A DNA stretch of 64,000 nt from BJHL01 sp040378885 (GCA_046316615.1 JBKDAN010000049.1:62001-126000), one strand, 5' to 3'; counted from the stretch's first letter, positions 17,062-26,442 are shown. The notes: generated by a model from the letters alone, not told the origin. Translations and numbers: made by a program.

Positions 17062-17270
17062 GCCTCACGGAGATCATGAGCTCGGCCGGGCTCACTTTCT
17101 GGCCCATTGCAGGACTTGTGCTGTTTCTGCTGGCGTTTGTGATGATCGGCGTTCGCACGTTCGCACGCGGCAGCCGGCAGGAACAGAAGGAGGCGGCGAT
17201 GCTGCCTCTGGAGGAAGCGCGGGTCATCAACACACGCAACAGAGATGCCCGCACCGGAGGTGAACTGTGA
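17058..17270 (+). CDS. ccoQ: cbb3 oxidase small subunit CcoQ/FixQ-like
   Basis: The 70-residue protein has one N-terminal membrane helix (FWPIAGLVLFLLAFVMIGV) and a basic, hydrophilic tail, as in CcoQ. The ATG overlaps the stop codon of ccoNO (ATGA) and its own stop overlaps the GTG of ccoP. CcoQ stabilises the assembled oxidase. Identification rests on size, topology and position, since the family has little sequence conservation. Confidence 0.8.
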   Translation: MSLTEIMSSAGLTFWPIAGLVLFLLAFVMIGVRTFARGSRQEQKEAAMLPLEEARVINTRNRDARTGGEL

Positions 17271-17920
17271 CTTCAGTCCCCAACGAGATGAATGACAAGC
17301 GCGGCGATCAAGTGATCGACGAGAGCGGTGAGTATGAGATCATCAAGCGCAAGCGGGCATCGCTGCTTGACCACGAGTACGACGGCATTCGTGAGTATGA
17401 CAACCCCACACCGGGATGGTGGCATGCGATCTTCATCGCGACGGTGGTGTTCAGCGTGTTCTACGTGGCGTTCTTTCATATCAGTCCGATGAGCTGGACC
17501 ATTCAGGAACAGTGGACGCGCAAGCAGAATGTCGAGACCAAGAAGCTGTTCGGCACGCTCGCTTTGCAGCCGGTGCAGGCGGACATGCACAAGATGCAAC
17601 TGGACCCGAAGATGATGGCTGTGGCGAAGGGCATGTTTGAAGGCAACTGCGCCGCGTGCCACGCCAAGGATGGCGGCGGTCTGACGGGTGTGAACCTGTG
17701 TGACGACAACTACAAGAACATCAAGAAGCTTGAGGACATCTTCGCCGTCATCACGAAGGGCGCGAACAACGGCGCGATGCCGCCTTGGGAGAACCGGCTG
17801 AGTCAGAATGAGCGGGTGCTGCTGAGCGCGTATGTCGCGTCGCTGCGCGGCACGACGCCCGCCGCGCCGCGCGGACCGGAAGGTGATGTGATTGAGCCAT
17901 TCCCGGTGGCGGGCAAGTGA
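17267..17920 (+). CDS. ccoP: cbb3 oxidase subunit III (CcoP), one-haem form
   Basis: CcoP passes electrons from the quinol-cytochrome c pathway to the oxidase. The 217-residue product has the CcoP N-terminal signature YDGIREYDNPTPGWW before its membrane helix (residues about 51-70). It has a single haem c site C128-x-x-C131-H132 (CAACH), with GAMPPWENRLS giving the likely axial Met. Usual CcoP has two such domains and about 290-300 residues. The start is GTG 17267 with GGAGG six bases upstream, overlapping the ccoQ stop. Confidence 0.93.
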   Translation: MTSVPNEMNDKRGDQVIDESGEYEIIKRKRASLLDHEYDGIREYDNPTPGWWHAIFIATVVFSVFYVAFFHISPMSWTIQEQWTRKQNVETKKLFGTLALQPVQADMHKMQLDPKMMAVAKGMFEGNCAACHAKDGGGLTGVNLCDDNYKNIKKLEDIFAVITKGANNGAMPPWENRLSQNERVLLSAYVASLRGTTPAAPRGPEGDVIEPFPVAGK

Positions 17921-18062
17921 AAGCGTGATCGCATCGCGTGATGCAGGACCCATGACGCGATGTGTGAGGATTGAACGGGGGAAACGGTCCTTCTCGGTGG
18001 GTGCGTTGGGAACGACGTGCCTGCCGATTGCCTCGAAAGCGTTCATGAAGGAGGACGCGAAC

Positions 18063-19706
18063 ATGTCGCAAGTCGCTGGAAAGTCAAACCATGATCAGGC
18101 TCAGGTTCTGCCTGTTGCGACGGCGCTGCAGAGTGATGTGAAGCCTGAAGAGATGCCGCACCTGCAAGGTGGCGGACTCACCACGCTGCATGCGGATGGT
18201 TCGCGCAAGTGGCTGAAGCCGAGGCTGTCGGAGGGCAAGTTCTGGCAGGCGCGGCGGATCGTCGCGTATGTGCTGATACTGCTGTTCACGGCGATTCCGT
18301 ACATGAGCATGAACGGCAAGCCGCTGATGCTGATTGATCTGACCATGCGCAAGTTCACGTTGCTTGGGAAGACATTTTTGCCCACGGACACGTTGCTGCT
18401 GAGCCTGCTGTGCATGATGATTGCGCTGGGCGTGTTCTGGGTGACGGCCTTGTGGGGGCGTGTGTGGTGCGGGTGGGGCTGTCCGCAGACGGTTTACATG
18501 GAGTATGTGTATCGGCCGATCGAGCGGTTCTTTGAAGGCGCGCCCGGACGCCCCAAGAAGACGAAGGGCGTGCAGGGCTGGCTGCAGCAATCGGGATTTG
18601 GCATGCTGCTGAAGTACGTGGTGTACTTCGTCATTTCGTGCTACCTCGCGCACACGTTTCTGGCGTACTTCGTGGGCGTGGAGAAGCTGCGTGTGTGGGT
18701 GACGCAATCGCCCTTTGAGCATCCGACGCCGTTCATCGTGATGACGGTGGTGACAGCGCTGATGATGCTGGACTTCAGCTTCTTTCGCGAGCAGATTTGC
18801 CTGGTTGTGTGTCCTTATGGACGCATGCAGAGCGTGATGATCGATCGGCAGTCGATGATCATCAGTTACGATCGCAAGCGTGGTGAGCCGCGCGGTGTCA
18901 AGAAGAAGGCGGGGACGAGCGATGTGTCGCTGCCGGTGCTGGCGATGCATGATGCACGCACGGCGGACTGCGTGGACTGCAAGATGTGCGTGACGACGTG
19001 TCCCACGGGGATTGACATTCGGAACGGCTTGCAGATGGAGTGTATCAACTGTGCGCAGTGCATTGATGCGTGCGACAGCGTGATGACGAAGCTGAACAGG
19101 CCCACGGGACTGATTCGATATGCATCGCAGGCGGTGATAGATGGCGAGAAGCCGAAGCTGTTGCGGGCGCGGGTGCTGCTGTATCCGGTGATCATGATCG
19201 TGCTGGGTGTGCTCTTCATCGGCGTGCTCATGAATCAAGCTCCGTCGTACATCGCTGTGCTGCGCGGGACGGGTGCACCCTTCTACACGCTGCCCAGCGG
19301 CGAAGTCGCCAACCCGGTGAAGCTCAAGCTGATCAACCGGACGGAGGGTGACGTGGCGTACACGGTGACGAGCACGGACGGCATCGCGCAGGTGCGTATC
19401 GAAGACAAGCAGATCACGCTGAAGCCGGGTGAACTGCGGCAGGTCAGCGGGATCATCGTGGTGCAGCCGGATGCGTTTGTGAACGGCACGTACAACGCGA
19501 GTGTGCGCGTGCGGGCGAGTGACGGGTATGCGCGCGAGGTGACGTATCGACTGCTTGGGCCGTCGCGCGATCACCGTGTGAAGGGCGTGGATCGTGATCG
19601 TGATGAGAAGGATCCGTCACCCGGGCTGCCTGTGATGAACAGCGGCGAGAAGCACGACGAGAAACACGACAAGAAGCAGGAATCTGAGAAGGAAGGTGAC
19701 AAGTGA
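18063..19706 (+). CDS. ccoG: cbb3 oxidase assembly/ferredoxin protein CcoG
   Basis: CcoG (RdxA/FixG) is a polyferredoxin-like membrane protein implicated in reducing copper during cbb3 assembly. The 547-residue product has membrane helices carrying WCGWGCPQTVYMEYVYRPIE, then ferredoxin-type clusters CVDCKMCVTTCPTGIDI and CINCAQCIDAC, and a C-terminal Ig-like FixG domain. The last 30 residues are unusually rich in His, Lys, Asp and Glu. ATG 18063 is preceded by GGAGG, so the longer frame from 17892 that overlaps ccoP is rejected. About 140 bases separate it from ccoP. Confidence 0.94.
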   Translation: MSQVAGKSNHDQAQVLPVATALQSDVKPEEMPHLQGGGLTTLHADGSRKWLKPRLSEGKFWQARRIVAYVLILLFTAIPYMSMNGKPLMLIDLTMRKFTLLGKTFLPTDTLLLSLLCMMIALGVFWVTALWGRVWCGWGCPQTVYMEYVYRPIERFFEGAPGRPKKTKGVQGWLQQSGFGMLLKYVVYFVISCYLAHTFLAYFVGVEKLRVWVTQSPFEHPTPFIVMTVVTALMMLDFSFFREQICLVVCPYGRMQSVMIDRQSMIISYDRKRGEPRGVKKKAGTSDVSLPVLAMHDARTADCVDCKMCVTTCPTGIDIRNGLQMECINCAQCIDACDSVMTKLNRPTGLIRYASQAVIDGEKPKLLRARVLLYPVIMIVLGVLFIGVLMNQAPSYIAVLRGTGAPFYTLPSGEVANPVKLKLINRTEGDVAYTVTSTDGIAQVRIEDKQITLKPGELRQVSGIIVVQPDAFVNGTYNASVRVRASDGYAREVTYRLLGPSRDHRVKGVDRDRDEKDPSPGLPVMNSGEKHDEKHDKKQESEKEGDK

Positions 19707-20221
19707 AAGCTTCGATTCTGTGGCCGAGCATCATCGTGACGATCTTGGGCGCGAACGTCGGCATTGTGGCGCTGACGGTGGCCGTGTCGCGAGCGGGCGG
19801 CGGGTATGTTGTGGAGAAGGGATATGACCAGAAGGCTCTGAAGTGGGATGAGCACAAAGCGAGGCTCGAGAAGCAGGCGCAACTGGGGTGGCAGGTTGAG
19901 TGTGTTGTGGAGCGGGCTACGAGCGGCAGCGGAACGCTGCGTCTGAATGTGAAGGATCGTGAAGGCAAGGCACTGACCGACGCCCGCGTGCGAGTGAGCG
20001 CTTTTCAGGCGGGGTGGCCCAAGGAGGCGCAGCTCACGACATTGGTATTGACGGACAGCGAGGGTGTGGCGATGTGCGAGTTTGTGCCCAAGCGTGAAGG
20101 CACGTGGGTGATTGATGTGAGTGTGTCGCGTGGCAGCGATGTGTCGGAGTCGCGGCTTGAGCGGGATGTGTGGTTTGATCTGCCGGTTCCTGTGCCCGCG
20201 GTTGTCTCACAGAAGGGTTGA
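19703..20221 (+). CDS. ccoH: FixH/CcoH-like assembly protein
   Basis: The 172-residue protein has one N-terminal membrane helix followed by a soluble domain. It contains YDQKALKWDEHKARLEKQAQLGW, close to the FixH block Y..Gl.Yd....a...Q..LGW, and an Ig-like beta domain. It starts with GTG 19703, overlapping the ccoG stop. CcoH stabilises cbb3 assembly intermediates. Position between ccoG and ccoI supports the assignment. Confidence 0.85.
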   Translation: MKASILWPSIIVTILGANVGIVALTVAVSRAGGGYVVEKGYDQKALKWDEHKARLEKQAQLGWQVECVVERATSGSGTLRLNVKDREGKALTDARVRVSAFQAGWPKEAQLTTLVLTDSEGVAMCEFVPKREGTWVIDVSVSRGSDVSESRLERDVWFDLPVPVPAVVSQKG

Positions 20222-20224
20222 ATC

Positions 20225-21025
20225 GTGATCTGGTCGCTTGTCAGCGCGGTGTTTGTGACGAGCTTGCTGGGCAGCACGCACTGCGCCGGCATGTGCGGCG
20301 CATTTGTCGCATTTGCGGTGGTGGGTGAGCGTCAGACGCGTGGGCAGCTTGCTCAGTTGCACGCGGCGTACAACGTCGGACGGCTGGTGACATATGCGGC
20401 ACTGGGCATGGCTGCGGGGGCAGTGGGCAGTGTGCTGGATACGGGCGGAGCGATCATCGGTGTGCAGCGGGTTGCGCTGGCGTTCGCTGGCGTGTGCATG
20501 ATCGCCTTTGCGAGTGTTGCGCTGTTGCGGTTTGCGGGTGTGCGCGTGCCGAAGATGCCTGTGCCGAAGATCATGCAGCGAGTGCTGCTGGCTTCTCATC
20601 GGCGCATTGCGAGTTGGCCTGGTGTGGCGCGTGCCTTTGCGACGGGACTGCTCACGACACTGCTGCCTTGCGGCTGGTTGTACGCGTTTGTGCTTGTGGC
20701 GTCGGGCACGGGCGATCCGCTGGCGGGCTCGCTTGTCATGGCGGTGTTCTGGCTGGGCACGCTGCCCATGCTGGTTGCGGTGGGGGTTGGCGCGAGCTCG
20801 CTTGCGGGGCCGCTGAAGGCGCGGCTGCCGGTGTTGACGATGGTGCTGCTGCTGGTGTGTGGTGTGTTCGCTGTGTTCGGGCGGCTGGCGATGCCGACGC
20901 AAGCGCTGGTACACGCGACGAGCATGCAGCGAGAGTTGCCCCAGGGTGAAGCGGGATTGCACGGAGCGATGCAGCAACTGAGTGCACTGCAAAGCGCCGA
21001 AAGGCCGGTGTGCCATGGCAACTAA
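20225..21025 (+). CDS. SafE/UreH-type membrane transporter in cbb3 operon
   Basis: The 266-residue membrane protein has about six helices and starts with STHCAGMCGAFVAFAVV, the Cys/His-rich first helix typical of the 'sulfite exporter TauE/SafE' or UreH-like proteins found in cbb3 operons; LLPCGWLYAFVLVA is the matching second half. Such proteins are thought to move copper or another metal for oxidase assembly. The GTG start is three bases after the fixH stop and its 3' end overlaps the start of ccoI by 11 bases. Substrate is inferred, not shown. Confidence 0.85.
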   Translation: MIWSLVSAVFVTSLLGSTHCAGMCGAFVAFAVVGERQTRGQLAQLHAAYNVGRLVTYAALGMAAGAVGSVLDTGGAIIGVQRVALAFAGVCMIAFASVALLRFAGVRVPKMPVPKIMQRVLLASHRRIASWPGVARAFATGLLTTLLPCGWLYAFVLVASGTGDPLAGSLVMAVFWLGTLPMLVAVGVGASSLAGPLKARLPVLTMVLLLVCGVFAVFGRLAMPTQALVHATSMQRELPQGEAGLHGAMQQLSALQSAERPVCHGN

Positions 21026-23531
21026 GTCTGATCGCGGTGCTGAACAGGGTGTTGCTCGCGCGGATGCGGGTCGCGTGCACGAGTGCGCGCATTGCACGCT
21101 GCCTGTGCCGGCGGGATTGGTCGAGCATGATGCGGTGCACCAGTTCTGCTGCGAAGGGTGCAAGAGCGCGTATGAAGTCATTCACGGGTGCGGGCTTGAC
21201 CGCTACTACGCGCTGCGCGAAGAAGCGCGGGCCAGCAACGGGCCCGTGCAGCGCTCGGGCCGGCGGTACAGCGAGTATGACGATGCGACGTTCCACGGGC
21301 TGTATGCGACGACGGTCGAGCCCGGCATCTTGCGGTGTGAGCTGTTCCTCCAGAATGTGCATTGCGCCGCGTGCGTGTGGCTGGTGGAGCGGCTGCCTCA
21401 ACTGGTAAAGGGCGTGCTCAGCGCGACGCTGGACTTCCGTCGGGCGACATTGACGGTGACATGGGACACGCGGGTAGCGAAGCTGTCGCACATTGCGGGG
21501 GTGCTGGAGACGCTTGGATACCCGCCGCACCCGGCACGGGGTGTGAAGGCTCGGCAGGTGCGGCAGGCGGAAGATCGCAGCGCGCTGATGGAGCTGGCGA
21601 TTGCGGGGGCAATCGGCAGCAACGTGATGCTGATATTTGTAGCGTTGTATGCGGGCCTGTTCGACACGATGGACGCTGGCCATGTGCAGATGTTCCGCTG
21701 GGTGAGCATGGGGCTCAGTGTCATCAGCCTGCTGTGGCCTGGGCGGGTGTTCCTGCGCGGAGCGATTGCGGCGATTCGCATGCGGACGTTGCATCTGGAC
21801 ATTCCGATTGCGGCGGGACTGGCGGCGGGTGTGTTGTGGGGCGTCATCAACACGATTCGCGGCAGCGGTGACATCTACTTTGATTCGATCGCGGTGTTGA
21901 TCTTCTTTCTGCTGGTGGGCCGGTTCATTCAGCGGCGTCAGCAGCGGGCGGCAGCGGACAGTGTGGAGCTGCTGTTTACGTTGACTCCCAGCGTTGTGAG
22001 GAAAGTCGGGGATGATAACGCGGTGCGGGATGTGCCGATGGAGACGATTCGCGAGCGCGATGTAGTCGAGGTGCGCGCGGGGGATTGCGTGCCGGTTGAT
22101 GGTGTGGTTGTGAGCGGCGTGTCGACGATTGATAAGTCGCTGTTGACGGGTGAGTCGCGTGCGGTGGCGGTGGAGACAGGTGATGCGGTGCATGCGGGGA
22201 CGGTGAATCTGTCGGGAGTGCTGCGCGTGCTGGTACATGGGACGGGCGAGGCGACGCGCGTGGGGCGGTTGATGCGGCTGGTGGAGGAAGGGGCGAGGTC
22301 GCGTGCGCCCATCATTCAGTTGACGGATCGCTTGGCGGGTGCGTTCATTGCGGTGATGCTGGTGGTCGGCGCGATCACGGTGGCGCTGTGGTGGCGGATT
22401 GATCCGACGAAGGCTGTGGAGAACGCGGTTGCGCTGCTGGTGGTCACGTGTCCGTGCGGATTGGGACTGGCGACGCCGCTGGTGATGACGATGGCGATGG
22501 GTCGCGCGGCGCGGGAGGGCGTGCTGATCAAGAACGCGGAGGCGTTGCAGCGGCTGGCGCAGCGTGGTGAGATTTTCCTGGACAAGACGGGCACGCTGAC
22601 GCACGGGGCGACGCGGCTGGTGAAGTGGTGGGGCGATGAGAGCGTGATGCCGATGGTGGCGGCGATTGAGCGCGAGAGCAGTCACCACGTGGCGCGCGCG
22701 GTGTGCGACGGTCTTGCGGCGCGGTGTGATGGCGCGGATGTGCCGCAGGCTTCTCACGTGCGTGAAGTGACGGGCAGGGGCATTGAGGGGTACGTGCATG
22801 GGCGGCTTGTGCGGGTGTCGTCGCCTGCCAGCGTCGATGCTCGCGAACATGGAGCCAAGTACGCCGATGGCATGCAGGATGCGCGTAGTCAAGCGGCGAA
22901 TCTGGGGCTGTCGGCAGTGCTCGTGGAAGTGGACGGGTTTGTGGTGGCGGTGCTTGGACTGGGTGACGAACTGCGCGAGGAGAGCCCGGCGATTGTGGCG
23001 CATCTGCGCGATGAAGGCTGGCGTGTGCGCGTGCTTTCGGGAGATGAGACGAGCATCGTGCAGCGTGTGGGCATGTCACTGGGGCTGAATCATCGGGATG
23101 CAACGGGCGGGGCGACGCCTGAGGACAAGCTTGCTGCGGTTCGTGATAGCGCGCAGCGCATGGGAGACAAGCACGCGACGGTGATGGTGGGCGATGGTGT
23201 GAACGACGCGCCTGCGCTTGCGGCGGCGCACGTGGGCATCGCGGTCAAGGGCGGGGCTGAGGCGAGCCTCGCGGCGGCGGACATTTTCCTGGCGCGTGGC
23301 GGGCTGCGTGATGTGGCGCATCTGCTTGATGGGGCGCGCCGGACGATGCGTGCGATTCATCTGTGCATCGTCGTGAGTGTCTTGTACAACATTGTGGCGG
23401 CGGCGTTGTGCATTACCGGGTACATCTCGCCCCTGCTGGCGGCGATTATCATGCCCATGGCGAGTCTGAGCGTGCTGGCTATCGCGGTGCGTGCGGGCAC
23501 GTTCGGCGTGCGGAAAGGAGCAGCGGTATGA
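21015..23531 (+). CDS. ccoI: Copper-transporting P-type ATPase CcoI
   Basis: CcoI exports copper across the membrane for cbb3 oxidase assembly. The 838-residue product begins with a Cys-rich metal-binding domain (HECAHCTLPVP and FCCEGCKSAYE) and an HMA domain with HCAACVW. The P1B ATPase core follows: LTGESRAV, the metal-binding CPCGLGLATP in membrane helix 6, the phosphorylation site DKTGTLT, and GDGVNDAPAL. ATG 21015 lies inside the end of the preceding gene. The order ccoG-H-I-S is conserved in many proteobacteria. Confidence 0.94.
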   Translation: MATKSDRGAEQGVARADAGRVHECAHCTLPVPAGLVEHDAVHQFCCEGCKSAYEVIHGCGLDRYYALREEARASNGPVQRSGRRYSEYDDATFHGLYATTVEPGILRCELFLQNVHCAACVWLVERLPQLVKGVLSATLDFRRATLTVTWDTRVAKLSHIAGVLETLGYPPHPARGVKARQVRQAEDRSALMELAIAGAIGSNVMLIFVALYAGLFDTMDAGHVQMFRWVSMGLSVISLLWPGRVFLRGAIAAIRMRTLHLDIPIAAGLAAGVLWGVINTIRGSGDIYFDSIAVLIFFLLVGRFIQRRQQRAAADSVELLFTLTPSVVRKVGDDNAVRDVPMETIRERDVVEVRAGDCVPVDGVVVSGVSTIDKSLLTGESRAVAVETGDAVHAGTVNLSGVLRVLVHGTGEATRVGRLMRLVEEGARSRAPIIQLTDRLAGAFIAVMLVVGAITVALWWRIDPTKAVENAVALLVVTCPCGLGLATPLVMTMAMGRAAREGVLIKNAEALQRLAQRGEIFLDKTGTLTHGATRLVKWWGDESVMPMVAAIERESSHHVARAVCDGLAARCDGADVPQASHVREVTGRGIEGYVHGRLVRVSSPASVDAREHGAKYADGMQDARSQAANLGLSAVLVEVDGFVVAVLGLGDELREESPAIVAHLRDEGWRVRVLSGDETSIVQRVGMSLGLNHRDATGGATPEDKLAAVRDSAQRMGDKHATVMVGDGVNDAPALAAAHVGIAVKGGAEASLAAADIFLARGGLRDVAHLLDGARRTMRAIHLCIVVSVLYNIVAAALCITGYISPLLAAIIMPMASLSVLAIAVRAGTFGVRKGAAV

Positions 23532-23710
23532 GCGTGCTATTCATCGTGTTGCCTCTGGCCATTCTGATCGCGGGCGCGTTTGTCGCTGCGTTTGCGTGGG
23601 CTGCGAAGGCGGGGCAGTTTGACGACTTGGATACGCCCGCCATGCGCGTGGCGATGGACGATGATGTGACAGCGCCGCCCAAGACAGAACGTGACGACTC
23701 TCGTGCATGA
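23528..23710 (+). CDS. ccoS: cbb3 oxidase maturation protein CcoS
   Basis: The 60-residue product is one membrane helix (LFIVLPLAILIAGAFVAAFAW) followed by the family motif AAKAGQFDDLDTPAMRV, diagnostic for CcoS. CcoS is required to insert haem b and copper into CcoN. Its ATG overlaps the ccoI stop as ATGA. It closes the operon and is followed by a strong terminator. Confidence 0.95.
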   Translation: MSVLFIVLPLAILIAGAFVAAFAWAAKAGQFDDLDTPAMRVAMDDDVTAPPKTERDDSRA

Positions 23711-23754
23711 GATGAGGGTTCTGTGACCGCGTGGCGCGTGACCAAAAGCGCATG

Positions 23755-23786
23755 AAAAAACCGGTCGCAGATGCGACCGGTTTGTG
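23755..23786. terminator. Bidirectional rho-independent terminator
   Basis: A perfect stem AAACCGGTCGC / GCGACCGGTTT, with a four-base loop and A/T runs on both sides, lies between the convergent ccoS and rplI genes. It can end transcription of the cbb3 operon; on the other strand the stem is followed by a T run that would serve rplI. Confidence 0.85.
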
Positions 23787-23849
23787 TTCACGCTTCAGGC
23801 ACTCATCACGCAAGCACTTGGTGCCTGCGTGCCCGTGTGCGTTTGTGCC

Positions 23850-24590
23850 TTACTTCTTCTTCTCACCCTTGGCAGGCTTCTCAGCCTTCTCGGCCTTGGG
23901 AGCATCGCCGTCAGCCTTGGCAGCCTTCTTGGGCTTGTCGGCCTTGGCTTCCGCAGCAGCTTCAGCAGCAACCTTCTTGTCGGTGCCCCAGCCACCCTTC
24001 TCAGCGGGCTTGTTGGCCGCTTCGAGCGCCATGCTGAGTGCATCGCGACGCTTGCCCTTGCCTTCGCCGCCGCCCGCGCCTTGTTCGGCGGGAGCATCGG
24101 AAGCGGACGCGCCGCCCACATCCTTGGGCAGTTCGCGATCGGGCTTGACGTGAACCTTGACGATGGAGTCCAGGTCCTTGGCGAGCTTGACGTGCACATC
24201 GATGTTCTCGATGCGCTTGATGGTCTGGCTCATGCGCACATCGCGGCCGGTGACCTTGAAGCCCTTGGCGACCAGAGCGCTGGCGATGTCCTGCTGGGTG
24301 ACGGCGCCGTAGAGGATGCCCATGTCGTTGCACGAGCGGATGATGTCGACTTCGACGCCCTTGAGCTTCTCGCTCATGGCCTCGCGGTCCTTGCGCTGCG
24401 CGGCGACCAGCTTCTCAGCATCAGCGCGCTTGGTGGCGAGCTGCTTGACGAGCTCATCGCTGGGCTTGGTGGCAAGGCTGCGGGGCAGCAGAAAGTTGCG
24501 GGCGTAGCCAACGCGCACGTTGACAACATCGCCGACGATGCCGACGTTTTCGACGTTTTCGATGAGCAAAAGGGAGACGTTCTTCGCCAT
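23850..24590 (-). CDS. rplI: 50S ribosomal protein L9 with C-terminal extension
   Basis: L9 binds 23S rRNA. The first 50 residues match the N-terminal domain (LLLIENVENVGIVGDVVNVR, GYARNFLLPR). The C-terminal L9 domain (GILYGAVTQQDIASALVAKG, then VHVKLAKDLDSIVKVHV) extends to about residue 148. A low-complexity tail of roughly 95 residues rich in Lys, Ala, Glu and Pro follows, ending EKPAKGEKKK, giving 246 residues against the usual 148. ATG 24590 is the family start; the frame stays open upstream but that part is not L9. It is monocistronic here. Confidence 0.95.
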   Translation of the reverse strand: MAKNVSLLLIENVENVGIVGDVVNVRVGYARNFLLPRSLATKPSDELVKQLATKRADAEKLVAAQRKDREAMSEKLKGVEVDIIRSCNDMGILYGAVTQQDIASALVAKGFKVTGRDVRMSQTIKRIENIDVHVKLAKDLDSIVKVHVKPDRELPKDVGGASASDAPAEQGAGGGEGKGKRRDALSMALEAANKPAEKGGWGTDKKVAAEAAAEAKADKPKKAAKADGDAPKAEKAEKPAKGEKKK

Positions 24591-24775
24591 GACGCTGTCC
24601 TCCAACGATTCGGCCCGGCTGCTTGGCCGTCCAATAGGACGGGAGGAGCCGATCGTTCGTTGAGTTAGCAGCCTTTGCCCGCAACACGCGAGAAAAGCCG
24701 CAACCGGGTGGGTCGAGATGATAGGCGAAGGCGGGATCGCCGTCGAGTGCGATGGAGCTTGCGGTGTTTGGGTGG

Positions 24776-26227
24776 CTATCGGTACTCGAACAGATACCAG
24801 TTGCCGCGTAAATGGCGTAGCTCCATGCCGCGTACGTATTGCAGGGAGATGTCGGGCTTGTGACGGAAGTACACGAGTGCGGGACGTTCGGTTTGTCCGA
24901 CATCCGGTGTGCCGAGCCACACGATTGTGCCGGCAGAGTCGGTCGTCGGGCTTACGCGCCGGAGGCGGTACAGGCCCACGGCGCCGGGCATGAGTGCTGC
25001 GCGATCGGCTCGCTCGTTCAGTGCTGATTCACTCAGACGAAAGCGCACGTGGAGAGGCAGACGCAAGGGCAGGACGGCAAGCGTCCCGCCGCCGATGCAG
25101 ATGAGGACGATGAGCCATGCGCGTGCTCGTGTGCTCATGCGAGGTTGGTGGCGGAAGAACCCGAGCGCGAGTTTTATGGTGATGATGGACAAAGCGACGA
25201 CGAGCGCGCGTGGCAGCCCGTCGGTGAGCAGCGGTATGCCGCCCGGGAGTGAGTGGGCCCACCAGCACGCGGCGCTTGCCAGAAGCACGAGTGTCGCGGC
25301 GAGCACGCTGCGCGGTCGCATGATTCGTCGCAGCAGCGAACGATGGGCGGCGTAGTACGCCGGATCAGCGGGTTCGTTGACGTCGCCCTCCTTTCGCCAG
25401 CCGCACTCGGTGCAGCCGCTTTGAAAGTCACCCAGCAGGTCATGCTTGCACTTGGGGCACTTGCCGGCCCGCATGTGCGCACCGGCAGTGAATCGGCGCA
25501 CGAGCACGACGACAGCGATGATCGGAAGTGTGATGAGTTGTGAGAGGATGGTCAGCGCGACGGCAACACGCTCGAACGTCATGCCTTCGATGCCCGCAAC
25601 ATCGAAGTACCACTGGCGAGAGGACAGCAGTCGCATGGGTGTGACAGAGCGATCAAAGACCAGTTCGTAGTGGGGCAGGTGATCGTTGGAAACTTCGCCG
25701 CCGCTGTAGATCGCGATGAGCAGCTGTTCGCCATCGGTTGTTGTCGCTTCGATGGAAGTCACTTCCGTGCGACCTGTGAGGAGGTGGTCGTAGCCAGGTG
25801 ACGAGTCTGGGACTACGACGCCGGCCTCTCTCATGAGCTGCGGAACAGGGCGGACGCGATCGTTGGACACCCTGGGCAGATCGCGATGCAGCAGGCCGCG
25901 GGCTTCGAGGGATTCTTCGATCCGGACTTTGGGCAGGTAGTAGGGTTCGCGCACGTAGCTTGGATCTGCAGATCGAGGCAGCACACGTGGTGGCGTGTAG
26001 CCTTCATACGCAACAAGCTGGCCATCGTCTCCGACCGCCACTTCCGCGTACGCAGTGACGCGATCGATGCGATTGATCCGTTCATCCATCGCGCGGGGTG
26101 CAAAGAGATAGCCCCAGTAGGAGAGCGAAAACCAAGCGGCCCCTGCGATGGCGAGAGCGATGCTCACCGCGATGGCGAGCGCGACGCGATAGCGGAGTTT
26201 GCGATGCCATGGGCGCGCGGTGGCCAT
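24776..26227 (-). CDS. Membrane protein with zinc ribbon, unknown function
   Basis: The protein (about 483 residues) has one helix near the N-terminus (ALAIAVSIALAIAGAAWFSL) and a roughly 200-residue extracellular domain. A second helix is followed by a zinc ribbon CPKCKHDLLGDFQSGCTECGWR (residues about 257-278, two CxxC knuckles), and three further membrane helices come before a C-terminal domain. Zinc-ribbon membrane proteins of this kind are common in planctomycetes but uncharacterised. ATG 26227 is preferred over GTG 26233. No operon partner is obvious. Confidence 0.7.
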   Translation of the reverse strand: MATARPWHRKLRYRVALAIAVSIALAIAGAAWFSLSYWGYLFAPRAMDERINRIDRVTAYAEVAVGDDGQLVAYEGYTPPRVLPRSADPSYVREPYYLPKVRIEESLEARGLLHRDLPRVSNDRVRPVPQLMREAGVVVPDSSPGYDHLLTGRTEVTSIEATTTDGEQLLIAIYSGGEVSNDHLPHYELVFDRSVTPMRLLSSRQWYFDVAGIEGMTFERVAVALTILSQLITLPIIAVVVLVRRFTAGAHMRAGKCPKCKHDLLGDFQSGCTECGWRKEGDVNEPADPAYYAAHRSLLRRIMRPRSVLAATLVLLASAACWWAHSLPGGIPLLTDGLPRALVVALSIITIKLALGFFRHQPRMSTRARAWLIVLICIGGGTLAVLPLRLPLHVRFRLSESALNERADRAALMPGAVGLYRLRRVSPTTDSAGTIVWLGTPDVGQTERPALVYFRHKPDISLQYVRGMELRHLRGNWYLFEYR

Positions 26228-26365
26228 GTACACAGATTACCACATCGGAGAATTCGTGTCGTGCGGGCGTTATCAGGGCCGCTTTAGTGTCTCAAGCTTG
26301 CGGTTACCACCGCATGAGAGAATGAGGGTGAGCCTGATGCTGTAACGGTGAGGCGTGGTGAAAGG

Positions 26366-26400
26366 GAAAGAACCCGCGAGCAAGCTCGCGGGTTCTTGTG
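26366..26400 (-). terminator. Rho-independent terminator of Memo-family gene
   Basis: A 14-bp perfect stem AAGAACCCGCGAGC / GCTCGCGGGTTCTT with a two-base loop lies just after the stop codon of the Memo-family gene. In that gene's direction the stem is followed by pyrimidine-rich TTCTTTCCCTTTC. Confidence 0.75.
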
Positions 26401-26442
26401 TTGCAGGCTCGTTGTAGAGTGATAATGCGCTCGCGATGCGGA

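Noticed and set aside
20736..23003. 755-codon minus-strand frame over ccoI, and similar ones at 14383-15900 and 18084-19574
   Set aside because: These are mirror frames of the cbb3 operon genes; products are His/Arg-rich and random-looking.
24591..24920. N-terminal extension of L9 to 24920
   Set aside because: L9 homology starts exactly at ATG 24590, and the upstream part has shadow-frame composition and overlaps the neighbouring gene.
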